Shown here one piece after another: positions 1 through 7,865 of a stretch of 64,000 nucleotides of DNA (within the stretch, counting starts at the first letter, position 1; each line of letters begins with the position of its first letter). Both the position numbers and the translations under genes were made by a program. The stretch comes from Mycobacterium sp. SVM_VP21 (lineage in GTDB: Bacteria > Actinomycetota > Actinomycetes > Mycobacteriales > Mycobacteriaceae). The notes below the pieces were generated by a model. That model worked only from the letters and a program-made list of their open reading frames with translations, did not search any database and was not told the origin of the DNA. The DNA is taken from positions 248,001 through 312,000 of the forward strand of contig CP101406.1 of the NCBI GenBank assembly GCA_024758765.1, read 5' to 3'.

Positions 1-461
1 GTGATCGCTGACTGCAGCCGCTTCGCATGGTCCTTGTCGCTCTTTACCTCGGGTACCGTCATGCGCTCGAGCTCGCGGTACATCACGGCTCCGAACTTCG
101 GCGAGTCGAACACCGCCAGGAACCGCAGCGCCGACAGGAACACCGTCGGCTGTTTCTCGAGGCCGTCGTTACGCATCCGCGTGCGGATCAACAGCTCGCC
201 GGTGTCCTCGTCGAGGTAGACGTAGCCGCGGGCTTCCATGCGCGCCAGGGCGGCCTGTAGCTCGCCGACCGTGGGCAGGCGATCGCCGTCACGCATGGCT
301 TTCGCCCATCGCGTGTAGTTGATGGGCTGCACACCGGCCGCGTTCACGGCACGCTGGCCGTTGAGCACCTGAAACAGCAGCTTGTCGAACACCGGCTGGT
401 TGCAGAAATCATCGTCGGACCACTGCGAAAACAGGTTCTTCGCGTACTCGCGGGTCGTCAT
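1..461 (-). CDS. Phage replication-type protein, 3' end outside window
   Basis: This open frame of 153 codons starts with ATG at 461 and runs off the left edge. The ATG overlaps the stop of the upstream gene (ATGA). The product begins MTTREYAKNLFSQW, and its middle part has a winged-helix-like stretch ending in a D-E-D-T-G-E-L-L-I-R-T-R-M-R-N-D-G segment followed by KQP. Such a segment is typical of phage replisome-organiser proteins that carry an N-terminal DNA-binding domain. Its place at the far end of the recombination operon, after the sliding clamp, fits a role in phage DNA replication. The assignment rests on this motif and on context only. Confidence 0.6.
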   Translation of the reverse strand, partial: MTTREYAKNLFSQWSDDDFCNQPVFDKLLFQVLNGQRAVNAAGVQPINYTRWAKAMRDGDRLPTVGELQAALARMEARGYVYLDEDTGELLIRTRMRNDGLEKQPTVFLSALRFLAVFDSPKFGAVMYRELERMTVPEVKSDKDHAKRLQSAI

Positions 462-658
462 CGGTCTCCGTTCTGGTGGGCTAGCAGCACGCGTTTCGGC
501 ACGCGGATCATGTGGACGATGCCGGTCGCCAGTGGCCGGCCAAACAGATCGCTGCAGTCGGAGCCGGAACGTTCACCGCACAGGCCGCAGCGTCGCCGCA
601 GTGCGGCCTGCACACGCTCGTCGTCGCGGTCGGATAGCCACGCGCCCCACGCGCTCAC
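458..658 (-). CDS. Small phage protein with Cys cluster
   Basis: The 66-residue product starts at GTG 658, which overlaps the stop of the preceding gene (GTGA); its own stop overlaps the ATG of the next gene. Residues 24-35 contain C-G-L-C followed by a third Cys, a partial zinc-knuckle pattern. The N-terminal half is rich in Arg and charged residues. No family is recognised. The tight coupling on both sides supports it as a real gene of the leftward operon. Confidence 0.6.
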   Translation of the reverse strand: MSAWGAWLSDRDDERVQAALRRRCGLCGERSGSDCSDLFGRPLATGIVHMIRVPKRVLLAHQNGDR

Positions 659-861
659 CGCGTCGCCTCGAACGACGCCGTTACCTCAACGATTTCCATC
701 TGGTCGCCATTCGGGCAGCGGCGGATGATCTGCGTCAGAAGATCACGGTCGGACCAAGACTCATCTGACGCCCACTGGCCGCGATACCGGGCGACGAACC
801 CGGTTGCGTCGAGACGCCACCGCGGACGAAAGACAACTGACGGAGTCAGATCCCCCGGCAT
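655..861 (-). CDS. Small phage protein, unknown
   Basis: The 68-residue product starts at ATG 861. That ATG shares its A with the stop of the sliding-clamp gene (TGATG) and the gene's own stop overlaps the next start (GTGA). It is basic and aromatic in the first half (VVFRPRWRLDATGFVARY) and acidic at the end. No domain is recognised. Its support is its coupling between two genes in the same operon. Confidence 0.55.
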   Translation of the reverse strand: MPGDLTPSVVFRPRWRLDATGFVARYRGQWASDESWSDRDLLTQIIRRCPNGDQMEIVEVTASFEATR

Positions 862-1982
862 CAGGCGCGCATTCCGATCAGGATGGCCGCGGTATCGACC
901 GGTGGCGTGGCCAGCGGCGATGGCGATGCACCGGGGTAGATGTGGATAAGGTGCCCGGTCTCTTTGAACGCCAGCGTGGTTTGTGATTCGTCTACCGCGG
1001 CCATCGCGCTATGCAGCCGGCGCGCCGACAGTGTCAGCTCGCGCCGTCTGCCCGCGTGCTCGGCCTCGATCGCGTCGGCGATTACGCCGGTCTCGCTGGC
1101 GCTGGTCACCACCGCGAGCGTGCCGTCATCGGCAACGAGGTTGACCCGCGTCCAGGTGTCGGACGCGATCGCCGTCGCTCGCTTCAACATCGACACCAGC
1201 TCGGAGGTTTTGACGATGCACGCGGTGGAAAAGTCCTGTGGTGCGAGGAATCGATCGAGTGACGCCACTTCCTCGTCGAGCACCTGGCTAACGACCGTCG
1301 TGGACGACGTGCGGAATCCGATCGTCTTGCCGTTCGCGAGCAGCTCGATCTCGCTGGCATCCGATAGAGATTTGATCGTGCCGAGGACATCGGCCGCGAC
1401 CGCGTTGAAACTCGTCTCGGTCGTGCCCGACCAGTCCAGGCGTCGGCGGCCGATCATGAATCGGTCGGTCGCCGACAGCGTCAACGACGTCGGTGTGCAG
1501 ACGAACTTGAGGGCGGTCAGTTCCGGCGGCTGCGGGTCGGTGGAAGCGAATCCACCGATAGCACGGACAGCGTCGCTGAACGCCGCGGCGTCGACGGTGC
1601 CGATCACGTCGGCGGCGGTCATCTCGGGCAGTCGCGGGTAGTCGTCTGCGTGCATGAGCGGGAGCCGGTACTCGGATCGGCCTGCAGTGATCACCATGTG
1701 GTTGCCGGACGTGGTCGCGGTGCATTCCGCCGTCTTCGGCAGATTGGCGCCCACAGCGGCGAGTAGCCGGCCGGAAACGACCGCGGTGTCGGTGTCCATC
1801 ACATCGGCCGCGACGACGCGCATGGTGGCGCGGTCGTAGTTGAAGCTGGACAACGTGACGGCCCCGACTTGCGCCTCCATCAGCACGCCGCCAAGGATCG
1901 GGTTGATGGGGCGCGACGGTACCGAGCTGATGCCGGCGGCGATCGCCTCGGCCAGTGCGCCCGCTTGCAGTGTGAACTTCAT
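861..1982 (-). CDS. Phage-encoded DNA polymerase sliding clamp (DnaN-like beta subunit)
   Basis: The 373-residue product has the usual beta-clamp length and begins MKFTLQAGALAEAIAAGISSVPSRP. It has three repeated domains of roughly 120 residues, each with the alternating hydrophobic pattern of the clamp fold. Clamp-like segments include PILGGVLMEA, a Y-R-L-P segment before DDYPRLP near residue 115, and TDRFMIGRRRL near residue 172. Beta clamps form dimeric rings that tether DNA polymerase and mismatch or recombination enzymes to DNA. The host has its own dnaN, so this copy presumably serves phage replication. It lies downstream of RecT, the exonuclease and the methyltransferase. The C terminus deviates from the host type, which may change which partners bind. 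Confidence 0.85.
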   Translation of the reverse strand: MKFTLQAGALAEAIAAGISSVPSRPINPILGGVLMEAQVGAVTLSSFNYDRATMRVVAADVMDTDTAVVSGRLLAAVGANLPKTAECTATTSGNHMVITAGRSEYRLPLMHADDYPRLPEMTAADVIGTVDAAAFSDAVRAIGGFASTDPQPPELTALKFVCTPTSLTLSATDRFMIGRRRLDWSGTTETSFNAVAADVLGTIKSLSDASEIELLANGKTIGFRTSSTTVVSQVLDEEVASLDRFLAPQDFSTACIVKTSELVSMLKRATAIASDTWTRVNLVADDGTLAVVTSASETGVIADAIEAEHAGRRRELTLSARRLHSAMAAVDESQTTLAFKETGHLIHIYPGASPSPLATPPVDTAAILIGMRA

Positions 1983-2185
1983 CAGAACTCCGACCGCTCG
2001 GGCATAACCTCGATGGCGGTGTCCTCGTCGAGGATGAAAACGCGCCTGCCGGGACGTAGCGCGAGCGCGGCGCCAGGATTGAACGGTCCGCGGATGGTGA
2101 TCGATTCCGTTGTGAATGACTCGATTTCACCGGTCGTCACGCCCTCGCTTTCGAGGTATCGAAGAACGGCATTTTCGTTAGCCAT
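1982..2185 (-). CDS. Small phage protein, unknown
   Basis: The 67-residue acidic product starts MANENAVLRYLESEG at ATG 2185, with a GAGGAA Shine-Dalgarno-like stretch upstream. Its stop overlaps the clamp ATG (TGATG). The first 20 residues look like a short recognition or winged-helix fragment, and the rest is a small beta-rich segment (GRRVFILDEDTAIEV). No function is assigned. Adjacency suggests translational coupling to the clamp gene. Confidence 0.6.
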   Translation of the reverse strand: MANENAVLRYLESEGVTTGEIESFTTESITIRGPFNPGAALALRPGRRVFILDEDTAIEVMPERSEF

Positions 2186-2197
2186 GGTCGTGGTTCC

Positions 2198-2380
2198 TCA
2201 CTTGTCGGTTTGGCGTTGGATGTGGTCGCGAACCTGGTCGATGATGTCGTCGACGGCGTCGAGCCGGCGCTTGCGTGAGCGGCCGTGGACGTCGGGGTAT
2301 TGCGGGCAGCGGCCGACGAAGTAGCCGGCGTCATTGATCTCGGCGTAGAAATCGCAGTCGGCCAACGCGGGGGCCGTCAT
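2198..2380 (-). CDS. Small phage protein, unknown
   Basis: The 60-residue product starts at ATG 2380, overlapping the previous stop (ATGA). It has an aromatic N-terminal half with two Cys (ALADCDFYAEINDAGYFVG then RCPQYPDVHG). A basic RSRKRR patch and a helical C terminus (DAVDDIIDQVRDHIQRQ) follow. No family is recognised. The start is chosen because of the ATGA overlap; a longer in-frame reading upstream would run deep into the neighbouring gene. Confidence 0.55.
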   Translation of the reverse strand: MTAPALADCDFYAEINDAGYFVGRCPQYPDVHGRSRKRRLDAVDDIIDQVRDHIQRQTDK

Positions 2381-3189
2381 GCGCTGGCCTCGATGGTGTC
2401 GCCGAGCAGCTTGGCGAGAGCCTTGTATTCCCAACTCGATTCGAGTGCCTTGGTGCCGTTTCTGATGTCGCGTAGGCGATTGCGTGCGAGGTTCTTCACG
2501 TCGTCGAGCACTTGTCGACCGTCGAGCACCTCGCACACCGCGGCGGCCAGGGCGTCCGTGTTGTCCGGCATGTACTTGCGTTGCAGGGCGATCTTCCCGA
2601 TCAGCTCACGGGCACGCTCGACCGCGGGTGAGATGCCCTGTCGTCGCGCGATTTCCCGTTCGACGTCGGCACGTACCTGGACTATCGCGGCTTCGTTGGC
2701 GCGGCGTTGGCCGGCGAGGATCGCCTCGGCGCGCAGGGTGTCCTGTCGGGCCATGATCGACCGGACGGCCCGCCACGACGGTGTGTGGTCGGGTTCTTTG
2801 CGGGCCGGTTTGGTGACGATCTTCATGCGGGTTTTCGACGGTCCGGGCGCCATGAGTCCCCAACCGGCGGGTAGTTCGCCGTCGTGGACGATGGCGGGAT
2901 CGTTGACGACGAGCCACCATTCGTGGCACTGGTCGGCCCATGGGTCGGCTTTGCCGGGCTTGTTGAGCTCGTTGAGCCAGTCGGCGCGACTGACTTTGAG
3001 CTCGTGGCCGACGAGGATGCGACCGCTGGTGCTGGTGAAGCCGACATAGATGGCGTCACAGCCGCCGCCGCTGGCACCGTTCCATCCGACCTCGGGCAGG
3101 GATATCCCGCCGGGCAGCGGTGCGCCGGGCTTGATGTAGTGGCGCTGCAGTCGGTCGAGCAGCTCGCGCGTTGTGAGCGTCGCGGTCAT
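2377..3189 (-). CDS. PD-(D/E)XK nuclease-like phage protein
   Basis: The 270-residue product has an N-terminal domain (about residues 25-110) with a conserved-looking Asp45 in CDAIYVGF and an E63-L-K65 motif in GHELKVSRADWL, followed by HEWWLVV. D...ExK with this spacing is the catalytic signature of PD-(D/E)XK nucleases, and the arrangement resembles MmcB/VRR-like phage nucleases. The C-terminal 130 residues are helical and highly charged (LRAEAILAGQRRANEAA) and may form a coiled coil. The start overlaps the methyltransferase stop (ATGA). It may process recombination intermediates. Nuclease activity is inferred from the motif only. Confidence 0.6.
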   Translation of the reverse strand: MTATLTTRELLDRLQRHYIKPGAPLPGGISLPEVGWNGASGGGCDAIYVGFTSTSGRILVGHELKVSRADWLNELNKPGKADPWADQCHEWWLVVNDPAIVHDGELPAGWGLMAPGPSKTRMKIVTKPARKEPDHTPSWRAVRSIMARQDTLRAEAILAGQRRANEAAIVQVRADVEREIARRQGISPAVERARELIGKIALQRKYMPDNTDALAAAVCEVLDGRQVLDDVKNLARNRLRDIRNGTKALESSWEYKALAKLLGDTIEASA

Positions 3190-4685
3190 GCGTTGACTCC
3201 CAGCGATTCCGCCACCACACCGACCAGGTCACGCGCCGCTGGCGGAGTCACCGCGTTGCCGGACTGGCGGACCTGTTCGCGGCGGTTGCCGAGGATTCGG
3301 TAGTCGGCGGGGAAGTCCATTGCGCGGGCGATCTCGCGTGGCTCGAGCATGCGGAACAGGACGTCGTTGATGTCGACAGTGGGCCGGGTGAGCAGAGCGT
3401 GCGTCTCGACCGTTGTGACCGTGGGAAGCTCATGGTCGGCGGGCCGCGACCCACCGTTGCCGTAGTAACTGGTGATCAGTGGCTTCGGCTCATGGCGATA
3501 CCACCGACCGTGGAAGACGTCCTCACGTGTCACTTCGCCGTGATCGACCGTCACCAAACCGTGGTGGTTCCCGGATGCGGTGACGGTGGCTAGCGGGTCC
3601 GCCGTGGGCCGCGCGACGCTGCCGCCGCCGCGCAGTTCCGCGATGAACGCCAGCCCGGTCTCGCTGCGGGTCGTCATCGTGCGCAGCGGATCACCCACCG
3701 GCGACGCAGACTTACCGAGGCGGCCCTCGACCGGCACCGCAAGCGCCTTCGTGGTCTCGACCGTCGTCACAGTGGATAACGGATCGCCGAGCGAACGCAC
3801 CCGGTACTCGCCGCGGCGGTCAAGGATGAACGGCGCCCAGTAGCGGTCGATGGCCGCCTGGATGCGGCCCAGCGTCTTGGCCGCCAGTGGCTTGTCGCGG
3901 TCACCGATCCGCTGGCCCAGCAGGGTCCAGTCGATGATCTCGGCCGCCGGCCGGAACAGTGGCTCGACGATCTGGTTGCGGCACTTCCCGCTTGGACAAC
4001 GGAAGTTGTACTGGGCGCGGTAGCGGCCCCACGGCCGGTCGGGTTTCTTCCACACCTGCATGGCCCGCACCGGCCCGCACTCGCCACAGATCGCGTGCGG
4101 ACGCACGACCTGCTCCAAGTCCGGGGCGGTGTTTCCCGCGCGCCAGAACACGATGTAGATCCGGTCCCGCGACTGCGGCGCCCCAGCACCGAACACCTGC
4201 GCGTGCATCGAATTCAGGTAGACGATTCGATGCAGGTAGCCAATGGACTCCATGGCAGCCAGCCACGCCCGGAACGGCGGCCACTGCGCCACGTCCACCA
4301 CGTTCTCGACGATCACCGCCTCGTAGTGGTGATACTCCGAGAACCGCACGACGTCCCACATGGTGGCGCGTGAGCGCTCGGCCGCCTCGTCCGGCAGGAT
4401 CTCGCCGAACAGATCCGGCTGCGCGTCGGCCCGCTTCTTACCCTGCGCGATCGAGTGTTTCGTGCACGACGGTGAGAACCACCCCAGATTGGTGCGCGGG
4501 AATACGCGCGGATCGACCTGGGACAGGTCCGCGCAACGGTGGTCGGTGTCGGGGTGATTCTCGGCGTGGGTGTCGATCGCCAGCTGCCAGTGGTTGGCCG
4601 CCACCACCACCTCGACGTCCGGGATCTGCATCGCACCAGTGGAGCTGCCGCCGGCGCCGCAAAACATATCCGTGAGAGTCAGCAT
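3186..4685 (-). CDS. Orphan DNA (cytosine-5) methyltransferase
   Basis: The 499-residue enzyme transfers a methyl group from SAM to cytosine C5. Motif I is DMFCGAGGSSTGA at residues 6-18. The catalytic Cys74 lies in SPSCTKHS, a variant of the usual PPCQ. Motif VI is ENV at 127-129, motif VIII is QSRDRIYIVFWR, and the C-terminal motifs (PREIARAMDFP, then SGNAVTPPAARDLV) complete the fold. A CGEC...CPSGKC zinc-type insertion and four copies of a DPL-x-T-(V/M)-T element lie in the region corresponding to target recognition. No restriction enzyme is next to it, so it probably protects phage DNA or regulates. The start at 4685 gives motif I at the expected position. Confidence 0.9.
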   Translation of the reverse strand: MLTLTDMFCGAGGSSTGAMQIPDVEVVVAANHWQLAIDTHAENHPDTDHRCADLSQVDPRVFPRTNLGWFSPSCTKHSIAQGKKRADAQPDLFGEILPDEAAERSRATMWDVVRFSEYHHYEAVIVENVVDVAQWPPFRAWLAAMESIGYLHRIVYLNSMHAQVFGAGAPQSRDRIYIVFWRAGNTAPDLEQVVRPHAICGECGPVRAMQVWKKPDRPWGRYRAQYNFRCPSGKCRNQIVEPLFRPAAEIIDWTLLGQRIGDRDKPLAAKTLGRIQAAIDRYWAPFILDRRGEYRVRSLGDPLSTVTTVETTKALAVPVEGRLGKSASPVGDPLRTMTTRSETGLAFIAELRGGGSVARPTADPLATVTASGNHHGLVTVDHGEVTREDVFHGRWYRHEPKPLITSYYGNGGSRPADHELPTVTTVETHALLTRPTVDINDVLFRMLEPREIARAMDFPADYRILGNRREQVRQSGNAVTPPAARDLVGVVAESLGVNA

Positions 4686-4855
4686 GACGTCCTCTCGAGT
4701 GCGCTGGCCGGACAGCGTTGTTCGTGGACGACGCGGTTGCGGTTGTACGGCCGGCAGTGCTGTCCGGGTACGGCCGCGCACTGCGGGCAGCGTTTGGTTA
4801 GGGCCGCGACGGTCTGCGGTGCGTTGAGGTCGCCGCACCAGGCCGGCGCGCTCAC
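4679..4855 (-). CDS. Small zinc-finger phage protein
   Basis: The 58-residue product uses GTG 4855, which overlaps the stop of the upstream gene (GTGA). It overlaps the methyltransferase start by 7 bases. Cys23, Cys26, Cys34, His44 and Cys48 form a C-P-Q-C...PGQHC...VVHEQRC pattern often seen in short actinophage zinc-finger proteins. A DNA- or protein-binding role is likely but unproven. The longer upstream open frame is rejected because it would overlap the preceding gene heavily. Confidence 0.6.
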   Translation of the reverse strand: MSAPAWCGDLNAPQTVAALTKRCPQCAAVPGQHCRPYNRNRVVHEQRCPASALERTSC

Positions 4856-5097
4856 TGCTGCTGCTCCTGCTCGATGGCGGTCACGATTTCGCGGGTGATA
4901 CCGACGTTGGAGAACGGCCGCGTGGGGTGGTGTCGGTTGAGGATCTCGTAGATCCTGGCGCCGATACCATCCCGATCCGACAGCGTCTCGGCAAACTTGC
5001 GCATGGGTGCGGTCCAGAGTCCGACGTCGGGCAGCGGATCGGTCATGCCACGACCGCACTCCCGCGCGCGAACGCGGTCGGGCTCAGCCACGCTCAC
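4852..5097 (-). CDS. Small phage protein, unknown
   Basis: The product is 81 residues if it starts at GTG 5097, whose GTGA overlaps the upstream stop. An internal ATG at 5046 would give 64 residues (MTDPLPDVGLWTAPMRKF). The 5097 start is preferred because nearly every gene in this operon is joined by such an overlap. The C-terminal half is helical and ends in a Glu/Gln run (EQEQQQ). No family is recognised. Confidence 0.5.
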   Translation of the reverse strand: MSVAEPDRVRARECGRGMTDPLPDVGLWTAPMRKFAETLSDRDGIGARIYEILNRHHPTRPFSNVGITREIVTAIEQEQQQ

Positions 5098-5408
5098 GAT
5101 CCCGTCTCCGAATCTCTTAGGTCGACCGGCTTGCGCCAGCCGCGGGAGATGAGTTCCTCGCCGAGGACTTGCAGATCGCCGCCGCAACTGTCGGCGATCT
5201 GCAGGCAGTCGCGGAGAATCTCCGTCACTTGGGCTGCGTGCAGCGTGGCCGCGGCTTCGTTTTCCGCTACTTCTCTGGCTTTGCGTCGAACAGTGGCGAT
5301 GTCGAACACCCACCGCTTACCGCCGAGGCGCTGTTCCTCGAGTTCCTCGAGGGCATCGGCGGCGTTCAGCAGCCGCGAGGACAGTGGCAGCTCCGTCATT
5401 TCCGTCAC
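5094..5408 (-). CDS. Small helical phage protein next to RecT
   Basis: The 104-residue product starts at GTG 5408, overlapping the recT stop (GTGA); ATG 5399 is an alternative. It is strongly helical and acidic (LLNAADALEELEEQRLGG, then TVRRKAREVAENEAAATLHAA), so a coiled coil is likely. The C terminus is more globular (GEELISRGWRKPVDLR). It could be an accessory factor to the recombination pair, judging only from position. Confidence 0.55.
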   Translation of the reverse strand: MTEMTELPLSSRLLNAADALEELEEQRLGGKRWVFDIATVRRKAREVAENEAAATLHAAQVTEILRDCLQIADSCGGDLQVLGEELISRGWRKPVDLRDSETGS

Positions 5409-6547
5409 TGTTCGACTCCCTCGTTGCGGATGAGTGCGGCGTTGAGTACCCCGTTGGCTTCGTCGGCGAGGCGCCCGGTTTTCTCCCAGGCGGCGAGACG
5501 CGCGCCGACCTTGACCATCTGCTCGTCGGTGAGGTTGTCGAATCCGTGCTCGCCGCACGGCTCGAATGACTCACCGAGTAGCGCGGTGATCAGCACCAGT
5601 TCTTCGGCCCGGTCCTGGCACTCAGTGCCGGTGATCAGCTGGGCGAGGCGCACCTCGGCGTCGGCGCGTCGGGAGTCGACGACGCTCGGCGCAGGTGCTG
5701 CTGATGTGTCGTCGCCGGCGACGGCGTCGCGGAGACCACCCAGGCCGCGGCCGCCCTTGCGGGGCTCGGAGCGTACGGGCTCGGAGTCGATGATCGTCGC
5801 CGGCTGCGCGGCGTCCTCGAGGACGACGCCCGAGAAATCGGCCGGGTAGGCTTTGCGCCATGCTTGGGCCTCGGCGCACTTGGCGAGCTGGTTGGCCGGC
5901 ATTTTCTTCCACATCGACGTCAGCTCGCCGCTGCCCTTGTACTGGGCGTATTCGTTGAAGTTGCAGACGGCGGTGTGGCGTTGCCCGTTGACCCAGATCG
6001 TGTATTTGCAGGCCGCGGGCTGGCCGGCGCTCTCGGGCCAGTAGTCGGTCCAGGCGTCGAAGTCGCTGCCGGGTTTTCCGCGCCACAGGGGTTCGTCGTG
6101 TGAGGTCTGGTCGCCTTGTGCGCGGCTGGCGCGTACGCCGATGAGTCGGTAGCCGTCGATGCCGGTTTGGATGGTGAACTTCATCATCCGCTGGGTTTCG
6201 ACGCGACTGTTGCCGTTGTCGAGCTGTACGCGGACCTTGACGTCGGTTTCGCGGCCGATCATGTAGATCTGGCGGGCGAACGGGTCGAGGCCGGTGCGTT
6301 TGCAGATGTGGAAAAACAGGTCGAGGTCGGCCGGTTCGGCGTCCTCGACACCGATCTGCCGGAGCATCGCGATCTCGTGCGGCGTGAACTCCGACCGGCC
6401 GGCGAACATCACGGGCGCCGCGGAGGTGGCCCGGTTAGCCATTACGCCGCCGCGAGTCGAGAGCGGGCTACTGTCGGGCTCTTGAATGATCACGCCGGGT
6501 GCGATCGTGAGATCTTCGGGTGTTACCTGCGGGGCTTGTGATTCCAT
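5405..6547 (-). CDS. RecT/Bet-family single-strand DNA annealing protein
   Basis: The 380-residue RecT-type annealase pairs single strands made by the adjacent exonuclease during phage recombination. The core starts near residue 50 (FTPHEIAMLRQIG). It contains the family-typical segment CKRTGLDPFARQIYMIGR and a following RMMKFTIQTGIDGYRLI. Further on are aromatic segments (NGQRHTAVCNFNEY) and AEAQAWRKAYPADFSGVV. The first 45 residues and the Ala/Pro-rich stretch after about residue 260 look disordered. A helical C-terminal tail could be the partner-contact region. It lies 24 bp downstream of the exonuclease gene, forming an exonuclease-annealase pair like Che9c gp60/gp61 (known). Confidence 0.92.
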   Translation of the reverse strand: MESQAPQVTPEDLTIAPGVIIQEPDSSPLSTRGGVMANRATSAAPVMFAGRSEFTPHEIAMLRQIGVEDAEPADLDLFFHICKRTGLDPFARQIYMIGRETDVKVRVQLDNGNSRVETQRMMKFTIQTGIDGYRLIGVRASRAQGDQTSHDEPLWRGKPGSDFDAWTDYWPESAGQPAACKYTIWVNGQRHTAVCNFNEYAQYKGSGELTSMWKKMPANQLAKCAEAQAWRKAYPADFSGVVLEDAAQPATIIDSEPVRSEPRKGGRGLGGLRDAVAGDDTSAAPAPSVVDSRRADAEVRLAQLITGTECQDRAEELVLITALLGESFEPCGEHGFDNLTDEQMVKVGARLAAWEKTGRLADEANGVLNAALIRNEGVEQ

Positions 6548-6571
6548 GTTTGCTTTGTCCTCCTTGTTGTT

Positions 6572-7459
6572 TCACCAGGCGCCGCGGTTGGCGTCGTGCA
6601 GGGCTTCGTGGTTTTTGGCTTCGATGCGCAGGGCTACGGCGCCACGGGCGGCTGGTGTGCGTTTGGCGACGGTGATGCCGCCGCATTCGGCGATCTGGGC
6701 GTTGCCCATCGCGTCGAGCAATTGCGTCTTGAAGCCGCGCAGGCTCTTGTCAGCGTGCGTCTGTTCGCGATGCCAGTCGAGTACCTGGCAGGCAAGCACT
6801 GGTGGTATCTCGGCGATTTCGCCGTCGTTGATGTCCGGGTGCAGTTGTCGGACGGCCTCGTAGGTGGCGACACTGTCGTCGAGCGCAGGCGGCGTATCCG
6901 ACTGCAGGGACTGGTAGAACCGGTTGCAGCGGTTGACGATCGCCTCGGCGATCTCGACGTCGAACGGGATCTCATACAGGTGATCGTTGAAATACGGCCC
7001 CATGACCAGCAGGTGCGCCGGATGCCGGATGAATCCCGTGACGATCATCTGAAATGTGACCTGCGCGGCGTAGTCGGCCGGCGCCTGGTCGGTGAACTCG
7101 TCGCCCCAGTCCTCCATACGGCGCGCGGTTTTGAACTCCACCACCCGGCGCAGACTGCCGCGAACAGCGCGCCGGTCGAGGGTCGCCACGTTCGGGAACG
7201 GCAACGCCGCGCTGCTGACCTGCACCTCACCGGGCGACAGCAGCCAGCCGGGATTCTTACGCCGCCAGATCGCGGCGAGCGCCGGCTCGAAATCGTGACC
7301 GACCGCGAAGATGTCCTTGGGCGGCTCGGGCGGCAGGTTGCCCTTCATGCGATGCCACAGCCGGAACGGTGACTCGAACCGCGAGACGCCGAGGATGGCC
7401 GCGACCTTGCTGGGCGTGATGAGCTGCAGCCATTCCGGGCTGCCGGGCTCGATGTTCAC
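6572..7459 (-). CDS. YqaJ/RecE-type 5'-3' exonuclease
   Basis: The 295-residue member of the lambda-exonuclease/YqaJ recombinase group starts at GTG 7459, overlapping the previous stop (GTGA). The metal-binding residues are visible: Glu58 in GHDFEPAL, Asp95 in ATLDRRAV, and E108-F-K110 in RVVEFKTARR, with the downstream Gln in YAAQVTFQM. The N terminus SPEWLQLITPSKVAAILG is the usual YqaJ start. Such enzymes degrade one strand of duplex DNA and feed 3' tails to RecT, encoded just downstream. Together they form a complete phage recombination module. Confidence 0.9.
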   Translation of the reverse strand: MNIEPGSPEWLQLITPSKVAAILGVSRFESPFRLWHRMKGNLPPEPPKDIFAVGHDFEPALAAIWRRKNPGWLLSPGEVQVSSAALPFPNVATLDRRAVRGSLRRVVEFKTARRMEDWGDEFTDQAPADYAAQVTFQMIVTGFIRHPAHLLVMGPYFNDHLYEIPFDVEIAEAIVNRCNRFYQSLQSDTPPALDDSVATYEAVRQLHPDINDGEIAEIPPVLACQVLDWHREQTHADKSLRGFKTQLLDAMGNAQIAECGGITVAKRTPAARGAVALRIEAKNHEALHDANRGAW

Positions 7460-7590
7460 AGTGGTGTCCCTTCGGATTCTCCGCAGCGCCAGCAGATTCG
7501 GTCGTCGTCACCAGGCGCGTACGAGTGGGTGCCGTCGAGGCAGCTGAGCGGCTGCGGCGCGGCGTCGGGCGGGTCGGAGTAATGCGTCAT
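7456..7590 (-). CDS. Mini zinc-ribbon-like protein
   Basis: The 44-residue product starts at ATG 7590 (ATGA overlap) and ends inside the exonuclease start (GTGA). Cys17, His21, Cys34 and Cys37 (SCLDGTHSY...ICWRCGE) could bind one zinc ion. It is too short for family assignment. The two overlaps support that it is translated. Confidence 0.5.
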   Translation of the reverse strand: MTHYSDPPDAAPQPLSCLDGTHSYAPGDDDRICWRCGESEGTPL

Positions 7591-7865
7591 CGGCCGCACC
7601 GTCTGAGGGCCCGGTGCGCGTTGTATACGACGAGCAGTGCGCGCGGCTTCGACCGTTGGTGGCGTGAGTAGGCCCGGTGGGCGGCTACCGCGTTCGACCA
7701 TCCGGCGTCGGTGAGAGCCGCGGAGACAGGCAGTCCGGCCGCAAGTCCAGCCTCGAAACAGTCGGCGCGGTCCTGAAAGAATCCGACCTTCGCCATGTAC
7801 GCCGCTCGCGCGATGGACACGTTGCGGCGCAGCACCTCCAATTGCCGCGGGCTTCGTTTCGTCAT
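7587..7865 (-). CDS. Small basic phage protein, unknown
   Basis: The 92-residue product starts at ATG 7865, overlapping the previous stop. It begins MTKRSPRQLEVLRRN and is basic and helical throughout, with a middle segment (GLAAGLPVSAALTDAGWSN) resembling a helix-turn-helix. It could be a DNA-binding accessory protein, but no family is recognised. Confidence 0.5.
   Translation of the reverse strand: MTKRSPRQLEVLRRNVSIARAAYMAKVGFFQDRADCFEAGLAAGLPVSAALTDAGWSNAVAAHRAYSRHQRSKPRALLVVYNAHRALRRCGR

Noticed and set aside
3186..4685. Complete restriction-modification system
   Set aside because: No endonuclease pairs with it; the PD-(D/E)XK-like neighbour looks like a recombination-type nuclease and shares no RM arrangement.
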